Positions 24,854 through 34,065 of a stretch of DNA of 64,000 nucleotides are shown piece by piece. Source of the stretch: CAZVGZ01 sp964627605. GTDB taxonomy: Bacteria; Latescibacterota; MWCZ01; CAZVGZ01. Every line of letters starts with the position of its first letter. The first letter of the stretch is position 1. The position numbers were made by a program, and so were the translations under genes. The DNA is taken from contig CAZVGZ010000003.1 in assembly GCA_964627605.1 (NCBI GenBank), forward strand, positions 84,758 through 148,757, in the 5' to 3' direction. Below the pieces are notes generated by a model. The model made no database searches. It was not told where the DNA came from and was given only the letters and a program-made list of their open reading frames with translations.

Positions 24854-26251
24854 GTGGTAGAGATGGCCTACGATAACATGGGTGCCGAGAATGTCCGCCC
24901 TATGCCCAACGCTGTGGCAGTGGAGCGCGAGGTGTTGGGAGCGATGCTCCTTAACAAAGAAGCCATAGCTAAGGCTGCGTCCGTCCTGACCGCAGACTCG
25001 TTCTACCACTCCGCTCACAAGGACGTGTTTGAAGCGATCTTACACCTCCACAACAAGGACCAGGCCGCTGACGCAGTGGGGGTAATTGAGGTACTTCGGT
25101 CAAAAAGTCGGCTGGAGAGGGTTGGTGGTGAGCGGTATGTCATGCGGTTGGTAGGCGAGATAGCCACCACCGCCAATGTTGAAGACCACGCCGAGATAAT
25201 CCAACGTCACTCCATTCGTCGTGATCTGATAGCGTTGGGCGACAGAATCTCCCGTCAAAGCTTTGATGATGGCTGCGATGTAATCGACACGATTTCAGAC
25301 ACCCAGAATGAGCTATTCCGACAGGCTGAGCGTGGGCTGCGCAAAGGGTTTATCCAGATTGAAGACGTTCTTCACGACACATTTGAAGACCTTGACAGGC
25401 TTCATCAAGAAGGCGGTGAGCCACCAGGAGTACCCACGGGATACGGCAGGCTCGACGAGTTGACCACCGGGTTGCAGGCAAGTGATCTAATCATCATCGC
25501 CGGGCGTCCCTCAATGGGCAAGACCAGTTTTGCGCTGAATGTCGCTCAGAATGTCGCGTTGGATCACGGAATAGGCGTCGGGATTTTCTCTCTGGAGATG
25601 TCGGCCAGACAGCTTTCGCAGAGGCTTCTGTGCGCAGCGGCAAGGATCGATTCGCATTCGGTGCGTCAAGGGCATCTGGGAGACGAGGATTGGGCACGGT
25701 TATGTGCGGTCGTGGGCGACCTTTCTGAAGCGCCGATCCATATTGACGACTCGCCTACGCTGACCCCGGTGGAAGCTCGTGCCAAAGCTCGCACGCTTGC
25801 GACTGAGCATGGAGTAGGGCTGATAATTGTGGACTATATGCAGCTGATGCACGCCCCAGGTGCCGCTGAGAGTAGACAGTTGGAGATAGCGACGATCTCC
25901 CGCTCACTCAAAGCGTTGGCGAAGGAGCTGAATGTGCCTGTGGTGGCGCTGTCACAGCTCTCTCGTGCTGTTGAGCAGCGCGGCGGCGACCACCGGCCAA
26001 AACTCTCAGACCTTCGTGAGTCCGGGTCGATTGAGCAGGATGCCGATGTTGTGGCGTTCGTGCACCGCCCAGAGCGGTTCGCCAGTGATCCCGATGAGCG
26101 CGAGGAACTATCCGGTCAGGCCGAAATCATCGTCGAGAAGCAGCGCAACGGGCCGACAGGAACAGTGCAGTTGACCTGGGTGGACAAATTCGCCCGGTTT
26201 GAGAACCCGGCCCTTTGGGACGAGCCGACGGGCGACGATGCCGAATTCTAG
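24854..26251 (+). CDS. dnaB: Replicative DNA helicase
   Basis: DnaB is the hexameric helicase that unwinds DNA at the replication fork. The N-terminal domain (AVAVEREVLGAMLLNKEAI) leads to a RecA-like domain with Walker A GRPSMGKTSFALNVA, IFSLEMSARQLSQRLL, Walker B LIIVDYMQLM, ALSQLSRAVEQR and SDLRESGSIEQDADVV. All canonical motifs are present in 465 residues, and no intein is inserted. GTG 24854 is supported by GGAGGG 8 bases upstream. The end overlaps mlaE by 14 bases. Confidence 0.97.
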   Translation: MVEMAYDNMGAENVRPMPNAVAVEREVLGAMLLNKEAIAKAASVLTADSFYHSAHKDVFEAILHLHNKDQAADAVGVIEVLRSKSRLERVGGERYVMRLVGEIATTANVEDHAEIIQRHSIRRDLIALGDRISRQSFDDGCDVIDTISDTQNELFRQAERGLRKGFIQIEDVLHDTFEDLDRLHQEGGEPPGVPTGYGRLDELTTGLQASDLIIIAGRPSMGKTSFALNVAQNVALDHGIGVGIFSLEMSARQLSQRLLCAAARIDSHSVRQGHLGDEDWARLCAVVGDLSEAPIHIDDSPTLTPVEARAKARTLATEHGVGLIIVDYMQLMHAPGAAESRQLEIATISRSLKALAKELNVPVVALSQLSRAVEQRGGDHRPKLSDLRESGSIEQDADVVAFVHRPERFASDPDEREELSGQAEIIVEKQRNGPTGTVQLTWVDKFARFENPALWDEPTGDDAEF

Positions 26252-27047
26252 CGGATTGGCGGTGTTTGGAGTCGCCAGAGGTGTGCTGGTTGGACTGGGT
26301 CGCTCGATCATATCGCTGTTTGTGCATCTGGGCCGTGTGATACTGCTGTTCTCTCAAGTCGTCGCCAGTGCGCCTAAAATTTTCCACAGCCCCAGATTGA
26401 CATTCGAGCAGCTTGTCGCCGTTGGGCTTCAGTCGCTTCCACTGGTGTTTGTGATCTCAGTTTTTGGTGGCGCGACAGCGGCGTGGCAGGCGCGCTATCA
26501 GCTTTTGGGATTGGTGCCTGACTACACAATCGGCACTGCGGTGTGGAAAAGCATGGTGCTCGAGCTGGGGCCTGTGTTGACGGGGTTGGTAGTTGCTGGA
26601 CGGGTGGGATCGTCCATCGCCGCCGAGCTTGCAACCATGAGAGTCACAGAACAGATCGACGCACTTACCACGATGTCCATCAGCCCGGTGCGATACCTGC
26701 TGCTGCCGAGGGTCACTGCCGGGGTGGTGATGACCCCGATACTGACCATCTACGCCAACCTGTTCGGTCTGTTTGGAGGCTACGCAACAGCGGTGTGGTT
26801 GGGCAACATCAGCCACTACTCGTTTATCGAGGGCGTCAAGATGTTTTTCTATGGACGCGACGTGGCTGTTGGGTTGGTAAAAGCCTACACATTTGGCATC
26901 GCTCTCTCGTTTATGGGCTGCTATTTCGGCTACATCGCCGAAGGTGGGGCAGAGGGCGTGGGCGAGGCGGCTATCAAATCCTTCGTCACCACCGCAGTTG
27001 TCATTCTTCTGGCAGACTTCTTCGTCGCACTCATCGCGTTCAGCTAG
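26238..27047 (+). CDS. mlaE: MlaE-family lipid-transport permease
   Basis: MlaE is the inner-membrane permease of the Mla/MCE phospholipid transporter. The 269-residue protein has the N-terminal amphipathic region, then LPLVFVISVFGGATAAWQA, the family signature VLTGLVVAGRVGSSIAAELATMRV and EQIDALTTMSISPVRYLLLPR, and three later helices. ATG 26238 lies inside the 3' end of dnaB. Normally mlaF (ATPase) and mlaD (MCE protein) follow; here neither is present, and an unrelated hydrolase comes next, so its partners must be encoded elsewhere. Confidence 0.92.
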   Translation: MPNSSGLAVFGVARGVLVGLGRSIISLFVHLGRVILLFSQVVASAPKIFHSPRLTFEQLVAVGLQSLPLVFVISVFGGATAAWQARYQLLGLVPDYTIGTAVWKSMVLELGPVLTGLVVAGRVGSSIAAELATMRVTEQIDALTTMSISPVRYLLLPRVTAGVVMTPILTIYANLFGLFGGYATAVWLGNISHYSFIEGVKMFFYGRDVAVGLVKAYTFGIALSFMGCYFGYIAEGGAEGVGEAAIKSFVTTAVVILLADFFVALIAFS

Positions 27048-27242
27048 GCTGCGCGCCCATCTGCCGCCGAATCGCGACTTGCGGAGCGCCGTCCCCCCCT
27101 TCCTGCCATCCCAGAGCAGTATAGTATCAATCTCGACCGCCGTCGCAGTGGCTTTGCGTTGGCGACGTTGACGCCCTGTCGCTGGTCGTGTACTGTTGAG
27201 AACCGCTGATTCTGTAGTCACATGCATTGGAAAAACTCCCAG

Positions 27243-28004
27243 ATGCGACTGAGCGAATCTATCTATCTTGTCGGTGGGGCACAGGTTGGGCTTTCTGACG
27301 CCTTTGACTGCCATGTGTATGTTGTCAATGCCGCTGAGGGGCTGGTGATGATAGATGCAGGCGGCGGGCGCGACCCTGACAGGATTCTGGCTAACATCGC
27401 CGCAGAGGGGCTTGATCCGATGACCCTTAGAGGAATAGGCCTCACGCACGTTCATTTTGACCACGCTTGCGGCGCAGCGGGTATTCACGAGCGAACCGGA
27501 TGCCGCGTGGCAGTGTCCGAGATCAGTGCTGACACACTGACCAACGGTACAGAAGAGTCGAGCCGCCTTAATCTGGCCAAACAGCTCGGTATATACCCCG
27601 AAAAATTCGAGTGGCAGCCGTGCCCAGTGGACGACAAGCTGGTGGATGGCGAACGATATCAGATCGCAGGTGTAGAGTTCGACGTGCTAGCGATTAGGGG
27701 CCACTCTGATGACGCCACAGCACTTGTCGCGGAGATTGATGGGCGTCGCTGCATGTTTTGCGGCGATATTCTTTTTTGGGGCGGCGTTCTCGGGCTGATA
27801 AACTTTCCTCAATCTGAGCTATCGGGCTATCGTCGTGATCTTCCCCGGTTGGCTGATCTATCTATCGACGCGCTGTTTCCAGGGCATGGGCTATTTGCGC
27901 TAACCGGTGGGCAGACGCATATTGATGCCGCCATCGCGCAGATTTCGCAGAGTGTCGCGCCACCCTCCATCGGGCAGTTCTTCGGGATGCCTCCACAAGG
28001 CTAG
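27243..28004 (+). CDS. Metallo-beta-lactamase-fold hydrolase
   Basis: This is a 253-residue single-domain protein of the metallo-beta-lactamase superfamily. The metal ligands are seen in LTHVHFDHACG, IRGHSDDA, FCGDILF and FPGHG. A long connecting region carries Cys residues (CPVDD, RRCMFCGD) not typical of glyoxalase II. Start ATG 27243 follows GGAAA loosely; an earlier in-frame ATG lies at 27222. It precedes an M81 metalloprotein gene by 28 bases, so both may act in one catabolic pathway. The substrate is unknown; esterase, lactonase or thioesterase are possibilities. Confidence 0.85.
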   Translation: MRLSESIYLVGGAQVGLSDAFDCHVYVVNAAEGLVMIDAGGGRDPDRILANIAAEGLDPMTLRGIGLTHVHFDHACGAAGIHERTGCRVAVSEISADTLTNGTEESSRLNLAKQLGIYPEKFEWQPCPVDDKLVDGERYQIAGVEFDVLAIRGHSDDATALVAEIDGRRCMFCGDILFWGGVLGLINFPQSELSGYRRDLPRLADLSIDALFPGHGLFALTGGQTHIDAAIAQISQSVAPPSIGQFFGMPPQG

Positions 28005-28032
28005 GTTGGCTGCCACAAAAATAGGAACGCAG

Positions 28033-29499
28033 ATGCGGATCGCAATTGGTGGCATATTTCACGAATCCAACACGTTCGTGCCCCAAATCACCTCAATGGA
28101 AGACGTCAATCGCTCACATTACCACACGGGAAAGGAAATTATAGACTTTTGGCGCGACACGACTTCAGAAATCGCCGGGTACATTGATGTCGCCAACCAA
28201 GACAACGTAGAGCTTGTGCCGACACTGATGGCGTGGATCATGCCATCAGGGACGGTGAGCCAGACAGTATATGACGAACTCTCCCAAGAACTACTGCGGT
28301 TGATCGGTTCGGCAGGGCAGTTGGACGGCGTACTGCTGTGTCAACACGGTGCCTGGGTTACTGAGGATGAAGAGTGCACCGACGGTGCGCTCCTGTCGCT
28401 CGTGAGAAACGCTGTGGGTGAGGATGTGCCGGTGGTGGCGACGCTGGACTTTCACGCCAATGTCACTTCGCAGATGTTGGACTCAGTCGACGCTGTTGTG
28501 GGATACAAAACCTATCCGCATGTCGATCAGCGTGAGACTGGAGCAAAGGCCGCTCGGTTAATCATAGACATGGCATCTGGCGGTACTCGTCCAAAGATGG
28601 CACTCAACCATCCCCCACTGATCGTAAATATCATGCGGCAGCTTACCTGTGACGAAGGGCCTATGGCTGATGTGATGGCGATAGCTGCTGAGGCAGAGAA
28701 CACACCAGGGGTATTGGCTGTCAATGTTTTTGGCGGATTTGCCTATTCTGACGTGCCTCACGCTGGTTGCAGTGTGATGACGGTGACAGATGGAGAAAAA
28801 AGTCTGGCCCAAGCGACGGCGGACGACTTGGCTGACGAGGTGTGGCGTCGGCGGCATGAGTTCGCCAAGGGGTTGCCAGACGCCGAGGAGGCTGTAAGAG
28901 CTGCCATCGCCGAAACTGATGGATTGGTGGTTTTAGCGGATACAGGCGACAATGTCGGCGGCGGATCTCCTGGTGACGGTACCGTGTTGCTTTCTGAGCT
29001 TTTGGAGCAGGGGGCGGACGGCGCGTTGGCCCTTCTGTGCGACCCAGATGCGGTGGCCAAGGCTATAGAAGCCGGTGTGACGAACGAAGTGACGCTAAGC
29101 GTTGGTGGGAATCACGACCATCTCCACGGGACACCTCTGTCGGTGACAGGCACCGTTCGCCTTATCTCGGACGGTCGTTGGATCAATAGAGGAGAGATGC
29201 ACGACGGAGTAAGCGAGAATCAAGGGCGGACGGCGGTGGTGGACTTAGGCGGTGTCACACTGGTGCTAACCGAGAGAAAACATTACATGTGGAACTTGGA
29301 GCAGCTTCGTGCGATAGGGATCGAACCTAAGGATCAACAGATCATCGTCAACAAGTCCGCTATCGCCTATAGAGCTGCCTACGGACCCATAGCCGCCACA
29401 ATGATTGAGGTGGCAACACCGGGAGCCTGTCCGGTTGATCTTTCGGCGATCAGCTATCATCGCATCAAGCGGCCTGTCTTTCCGCTTGATGCGATGTGA
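28033..29499 (+). CDS. M81 family metallopeptidase (MlrC-like)
   Basis: The 488-residue protein starts RIAIGGIFHESNTFVPQ and has VPVVATLDFHANVTSQM, YKTYPHVDQRETG, MALNHPPLIVN, GFAYSDVPHAGCSVM, LADTGDNVGGGSPGDGT and HYMWNLEQLRAIGIEP. This is the full M81/MlrC order with the conserved His, Asp and Gly-rich elements. MlrC from Sphingomonas degrades microcystin fragments, but most M81 members in marine and soil bacteria are of unknown substrate and act in the cytoplasm. ATG 28033 is preferred over earlier starts that would overlap the upstream gene. It clusters with an MBL hydrolase and a Gfo/Idh dehydrogenase. Confidence 0.92.
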   Translation: MRIAIGGIFHESNTFVPQITSMEDVNRSHYHTGKEIIDFWRDTTSEIAGYIDVANQDNVELVPTLMAWIMPSGTVSQTVYDELSQELLRLIGSAGQLDGVLLCQHGAWVTEDEECTDGALLSLVRNAVGEDVPVVATLDFHANVTSQMLDSVDAVVGYKTYPHVDQRETGAKAARLIIDMASGGTRPKMALNHPPLIVNIMRQLTCDEGPMADVMAIAAEAENTPGVLAVNVFGGFAYSDVPHAGCSVMTVTDGEKSLAQATADDLADEVWRRRHEFAKGLPDAEEAVRAAIAETDGLVVLADTGDNVGGGSPGDGTVLLSELLEQGADGALALLCDPDAVAKAIEAGVTNEVTLSVGGNHDHLHGTPLSVTGTVRLISDGRWINRGEMHDGVSENQGRTAVVDLGGVTLVLTERKHYMWNLEQLRAIGIEPKDQQIIVNKSAIAYRAAYGPIAATMIEVATPGACPVDLSAISYHRIKRPVFPLDAM

Positions 29500-29572
29500 T
29501 CTTGTGTGGGTCATCTAAGCGCTCCCAGAAAAAGCGATAGGCCGGTTACACAAACCCGAACTGAGGTCAGTG

Positions 29573-30739
29573 ATGAGTGAAAAAGTTCACATCGGAATGG
29601 TGGGGTGCGGCGGCATGGCTAGCGCGCACCGCGGTGGCTACAACGGACTGTGGGATGCGGGGTTGAGATCGTTCAACATCGACGCGACTTGCGACATCAA
29701 TGAAGACGCCGCAAAAAACATGGCTGAAGAGATAGTCAAATTTCAAAGCAGCACCCCCCGGGTCTACACCGATCTTGATGATATGCTGACCAAAGAAGGT
29801 GACCTGACGGCGGTAGATATATCTACGGTCCACCGCGCTCATCACACTCTGGCGATTCCGTGCTTTGAGGCGGGTCTCCACGTCACCATCGAAAAGCCGG
29901 TGGCGCTCACACTCAAAGCTGCCCAACTGATGTTGGACGCGGCTAAAAAGGCCGGAACGGTTTTTCAGGTGGCGGAAAACTATCGAAGGTCGCCGGGACA
30001 TCGTGCGATCAACTGGGCTATCAAGCAGGGGCGCATCGGACAGCCTAGGATGCTATACTGGCAGGAGGTACGGGAGCGGCTCTGGTACTGGGCATGGCGC
30101 GAACACAAGGATCAGGCCGGTGGCGGCTGGATGCTCGACGGCGGCGTACACTTCGCCGATCTGGCGCTCTATCACATTGGCCCTGTTCGGTCAGCCTATG
30201 GTGTCGTCAAGACCTATCATCCTTACCGCTATAAAAACCCAGAAGAGCTCACCGGGGCTATCGACGTGGATACCGAAGACGCTGTGATAGCTACATTGGG
30301 GCTTGACGACGATGTTGTGTGCCAGTGGAGCACCACCACCGCCGCGCCAGGGCAGGGTTACGACGCCAAGGTGCTATACGGCGAGGAGGGCTCAATCACG
30401 TTCCACGGCGACAACGCTGGCATCAAGACCCGTTCTGAAGAGACCTCAGAGGACGATTTGATAGCTGAACATCAGGCGCAATTGAGCGATGATGAGCGTC
30501 AGCTCATGTTTCCCAACGGGGTCACAGAAACAGTCGCGACGGAGCTCTACGAGTTCACTCAGGCTATTTTGAATGGTGGCGACATCGAGACAGACGGCAT
30601 GGTGGGCTACCAGGCTCTGGCGATCTGCTTCGCGATCTACGAGTCATCGCATTTGGGGCAGCAGGTCAGTCTCGACGACGTGGAAGCGCTCAAGTACGAT
30701 GGGTATCAGAAGGAACTGAACGACGGCTTAGGCATATAG
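29573..30739 (+). CDS. Gfo/Idh/MocA-family NAD(P)-dependent oxidoreductase
   Basis: The Rossmann domain opens IGMVGCGGMASAH and carries the catalytic-lysine motif IEKPVALTL at about residue 108. A second alpha/beta domain follows, with GGGWMLDGGVHFADLALYHIG, the His-containing substrate motif of the family. The 388 residues are normal. Members oxidise or reduce sugars and inositols, or open glycosides. The start could be GTG 29570 or ATG 29573. It belongs to the catabolic group beginning at 27243 and is followed by a strong terminator. Confidence 0.92.
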   Translation: MSEKVHIGMVGCGGMASAHRGGYNGLWDAGLRSFNIDATCDINEDAAKNMAEEIVKFQSSTPRVYTDLDDMLTKEGDLTAVDISTVHRAHHTLAIPCFEAGLHVTIEKPVALTLKAAQLMLDAAKKAGTVFQVAENYRRSPGHRAINWAIKQGRIGQPRMLYWQEVRERLWYWAWREHKDQAGGGWMLDGGVHFADLALYHIGPVRSAYGVVKTYHPYRYKNPEELTGAIDVDTEDAVIATLGLDDDVVCQWSTTTAAPGQGYDAKVLYGEEGSITFHGDNAGIKTRSEETSEDDLIAEHQAQLSDDERQLMFPNGVTETVATELYEFTQAILNGGDIETDGMVGYQALAICFAIYESSHLGQQVSLDDVEALKYDGYQKELNDGLGI

Positions 30740-30762
30740 ATCAGCCGTCAACATCAGGTTTG

Positions 30763-30802
30763 AGAACGGGAGTGGACGGCAACGTCCACTCCCGTTCTTT
30801 TT
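30763..30802. terminator. Bidirectional intrinsic terminator with GNRA loop
   Basis: A perfect 16-bp stem (30763-30778 with 30783-30798) closes a GCAA tetraloop. On the plus strand the final stem T begins a run of five T (30798-30802), serving the Gfo/Idh gene. On the minus strand the T-rich flank is shorter. It sits exactly between the stops of convergent genes at 30739 and 30820, so it probably ends both transcripts. Confidence 0.9.
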
Positions 30803-30819
30803 CGACAGACCGACAAGCT

Positions 30820-32223
30820 CTATATCCGCTCAAAGTAGCGCTGTCGCTCCCAGTCGGTGACGGCCTTGTCGAACGAGTCCTGCTCGGCACGAAAGAAATG
30901 CCAGTAGTGCTTTGCGACGTCTTTTCCGAATGATTGAACGACGAAGTCGCTGGACTCGAACAGGTCGGTTGCCTGTGACAGAGTATTGGGTACATGGGGT
31001 AAGTGATCGGCTTCGTAAGCATCCCCGGAAAAGACATCAGGCGGCTCGGCTTTGTTGGCGATCCCGTCCAGACCAGAGGCCAAAGCGGCTGCGTAAACCA
31101 GATAAGGGTTGCAGTCCGCACCAGGGATTCGGCACTCGATTCGAAGGCTCTCTCCGGTGCCAACAACCCTGAATCCCGCGGTACGGTTGTCGTGGCTCCA
31201 CGCGATCCTGGTGGGTGCCCAGGAGCCTGATTGGTAGCGCTTATATGAGTTCACCGTCGGTGCGTAGAACGCCATCATGTCATGTACGTGAGCCATCCAT
31301 CCCCCAAGAAACCACCGAAACAGATCACTTCCATTGTCGAGCCCAGCGTCGGCGTTTTCGCCACCGGTGAAGACGCCGACGCCGTCTTGCCACAACGAAA
31401 GATGAACGTGGCAGCTTGAACCGGCTTGCTCTGAATCGGGTTTGGCCATGAACGTCACGCTCATACCCATCTCGTCGGCGGTCTCCTTCATGCACTGCTT
31501 GTAGACGGCGTGATGATCGGCCATTGTCAACACATCGGCGCATTTCAGGTTCAGTTCGTGCTGCCCCAACCCCCACTCGCCCTTGGTGCTCTCAACCGGT
31601 ATGCCTGACGCCGCCAGATTCCTCCGTGCAGCACCGTTTAGCCCTTCCATCCGCGTGCCCTGGAGTGCGTGGTAATCCTCGATGTACCAGCCTGCGGCTT
31701 CAAGATAGTGATAGCCGTTCTCGGCCGCATCACGATAGGAGTTGCGATATATAAAGTACTCGACCTCCGACGCGGCTTTTGCGGTGAAACCCATGTCGGC
31801 GGCCCGCTCTATCTGCTTCTTGAGTATAGAGCGTGGTGCGATATCAATAAGGGAGTGATCGCTCGTGCTTGCCACATCGCAAATGACCATCGCCGTTCGG
31901 TCCAACCATGCCGCGTGGCGCATTGTATCCAGGTCAGGAGACAGATGAAAATCGCCGTAACCCTTTTGCCAGTTGGCGAACTCGTATCCAGCTACCGGCT
32001 CCATCTCCATATCCACCGTGAGCAGATAGTCGCAGGCATGGGTGCCGTCTTTAGCGGCTGTCTCCAAGAAGTGTGTCGCGTCGAGTCTTTTCCCTACGAA
32101 GCGTCCGTAGAGGTCTGTAAACACTGTCAAGACTGTATCAATCTGACCTGTCTCAACCTGTTGGCTCAGCTGATCCAGCGATAGCAACCCACGTTCTCCA
32201 GACATTTTGTTTAAGCTCTCCAT
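30820..32223 (-). CDS. Glutamine synthetase family protein (gamma-glutamyl-amine ligase type)
   Basis: The 467-residue protein has the glutamine synthetase fold: VFTDLYGRFVGKRLDA in the N-terminal beta-grasp domain, EVEYFIYRN (metal-binding Glu), GLGQHELNL, AGSSCHVHLSL (catalytic His) and NSYKRYQSGSWAPTRIAW with DNRTAGFRVVG. It lacks the adenylylation Tyr motif of GlnA and looks more like PuuA/glutamyl-polyamine synthetases or class III variants, which ligate glutamate to amines. It is the only glutamine-synthetase-like gene here and is divergent from fumC. An alternative start lies at Met7 (32205). Confidence 0.88.
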   Translation of the reverse strand: MESLNKMSGERGLLSLDQLSQQVETGQIDTVLTVFTDLYGRFVGKRLDATHFLETAAKDGTHACDYLLTVDMEMEPVAGYEFANWQKGYGDFHLSPDLDTMRHAAWLDRTAMVICDVASTSDHSLIDIAPRSILKKQIERAADMGFTAKAASEVEYFIYRNSYRDAAENGYHYLEAAGWYIEDYHALQGTRMEGLNGAARRNLAASGIPVESTKGEWGLGQHELNLKCADVLTMADHHAVYKQCMKETADEMGMSVTFMAKPDSEQAGSSCHVHLSLWQDGVGVFTGGENADAGLDNGSDLFRWFLGGWMAHVHDMMAFYAPTVNSYKRYQSGSWAPTRIAWSHDNRTAGFRVVGTGESLRIECRIPGADCNPYLVYAAALASGLDGIANKAEPPDVFSGDAYEADHLPHVPNTLSQATDLFESSDFVVQSFGKDVAKHYWHFFRAEQDSFDKAVTDWERQRYFERI

Positions 32224-32392
32224 TTTTCACTTAGATTTTGGGCACAGATGGTGCTGTTATGTGGACGTTGAGGCGGCGGCGCGGTAGGTTTCTATTCAGA
32301 CCGGCGTGAGAAGTTTTATCGCTGACCTGTGCGACATAAACGATCACAAGGCATTATAGCAGATCAGAGCGACCAAATGGAAGGACTGAACA

Positions 32393-33793
32393 ATGAGCGT
32401 CAGAGTAGAAAAAGACTCGTTGGGCGATGTTGAATTACCTGGCGATGCGCTTTATGGAGCGCAGACAAAGCGGGCGGTCGATAATTTCCCCATCAGCGGC
32501 ATCAGGTTCCCTCGCGTCTTCATCCGTGCACTGGGGCTAATCAAACGTGCTGCTGCACAGGTGAATCTGGAGATGGGCAACCTGGATAAGGATGTGGCTG
32601 ATGCGATTGTTGCCGTTGCAAACGAAGTGATCGACGGCGGGCTTGACGATCATTTCCCAATCGACATCTATCAGACCGGCTCTGGGACGTCCACCAACAT
32701 GAACGCCAACGAGGTGATCTCCAACCGGGCGATACAAAACATGGACGGTGAGGTGGGTTCTAAGACACCGATACACCCCAACGACCATGTGAATATGGGC
32801 CAGTCGTCAAACGATGTGATCCCCACCGCAATCCACGTCGCAGCGTACCTGGAAGTCGAAGAGGTGCTGATCCCGGCGCTAGCACACCTTCGTTGGGTGC
32901 TTGAGAAGCGGGCCGAAGAGCTGGATGAGGTAGTAAAAACAGGTCGGACCCACTTGATGGACGCCATGCCCATAAGGGTCGGGCAGCAGCTCCTGGGGCA
33001 CGCCAGGCAACTTGAGTTGGGAATTGAGAGGATTACGTCTACGCTGCCAAGATTGGCGGAACTGGCCATCGGTGGGACGGCTGTGGGCACCGGAATCAAT
33101 ACTCCACCGGATTTTGGAGCGCGTGTGGCGGCGGCGGTGGGCGAGGCGGCAGGACTGCCTTTCACCGAAGCAACGAACCATTTTGAGGCGCAGGCAGCGC
33201 AGGATGCAGCGGTGGAAGTCAGTGGTCAACTAAAGACTGTCGCCTGCTCGCTTATGAAGATCGCCAATGATTTCAGGTGGATGAACGGCGGTCCGCAGGC
33301 TGGTTTGAAGGAGATCGCGCTTCCGGCGACACAGCCTGGATCATCAATCATGCCGGGAAAGGTAAATCCGGTGATGGCTGAGGCGCTGACGATGGCGTGC
33401 GGTCAGGTGATCGGCAACGATGTTGCGGTGGCCATTGGGGGGCAGTCAGGCAGCTTTGAGCTGAATGTGATGCTGCCGCTCATCGCCCACAACCTGCTTC
33501 AGTCGATCACGATCATGGCCGGTGCATCCAGAGCTTTCGCAGACAAAGCTGTCGCGGGGTTCACGGTCAATAGTGAGCACATGGCTGACCTGGTGGAGAA
33601 GAATCCGATTCTCGTAACCGCTCTTGCGCCGCACATTGGCTACGATCTGTCCGCCAAAATAGCGAAAACCGCCATGGCTGAAGGGCGCAAAGTCAGAGAT
33701 GTCGCCCGTGAGATGACCGATCTCACCGAAGAGCAGCTCAACGCCTATCTGAATACCACGGCGATGACCGAAGGAGGGCTGGTAGGCGGATAG
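32393..33793 (+). CDS. fumC: Class II fumarate hydratase
   Basis: FumC hydrates fumarate to L-malate in the citric-acid cycle without an Fe-S cluster. The protein has LYGAQTKRAVDNFPIS, GSGTSTNMNANEVISNRA, HVNMGQSSNDVIPT, KTGRTHLMDAMP and the fumarase/aspartase signature GSSIMPGKVNPV. At 466 residues it is essentially the length of E. coli FumC. ATG 32393 is preceded by AAGGACTGA. It is divergent from the glutamine-synthetase-like gene and monocistronic, with about 270 bases of unrecognised sequence before the next, convergent, gene. Confidence 0.97.
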   Translation: MSVRVEKDSLGDVELPGDALYGAQTKRAVDNFPISGIRFPRVFIRALGLIKRAAAQVNLEMGNLDKDVADAIVAVANEVIDGGLDDHFPIDIYQTGSGTSTNMNANEVISNRAIQNMDGEVGSKTPIHPNDHVNMGQSSNDVIPTAIHVAAYLEVEEVLIPALAHLRWVLEKRAEELDEVVKTGRTHLMDAMPIRVGQQLLGHARQLELGIERITSTLPRLAELAIGGTAVGTGINTPPDFGARVAAAVGEAAGLPFTEATNHFEAQAAQDAAVEVSGQLKTVACSLMKIANDFRWMNGGPQAGLKEIALPATQPGSSIMPGKVNPVMAEALTMACGQVIGNDVAVAIGGQSGSFELNVMLPLIAHNLLQSITIMAGASRAFADKAVAGFTVNSEHMADLVEKNPILVTALAPHIGYDLSAKIAKTAMAEGRKVRDVAREMTDLTEEQLNAYLNTTAMTEGGLVGG

Positions 33794-34065
33794 ATTGGTT
33801 GCTCAGGCGAGGGGACATCGGCCCTGCGGGCATCTATTGAGCACTGCCGGTACGCCCCATAGAGTGATGGTTTGGACGTTTTGGGGTGTTCCGTTTCTCG
33901 CATATCGCGCCATTCTCAACCGTCGTTGCCCCTTATCTGCGGCGATCTGTGCGGTGCCTAGCGACGGAAACAGTTTTGGGTTCCCGATCATATCTCAAAT
34001 CCGGCTGGACCGGGTTGTTATTACTGTAACCATGGGCACACTCGCCGTACCGAACCTGCACCGGA

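Noticed and set aside
29310..29330. T-arm-like TCGAACC sequence suggesting another tRNA
   Set aside because: It lies inside the M81 gene and no cloverleaf can be formed around it.
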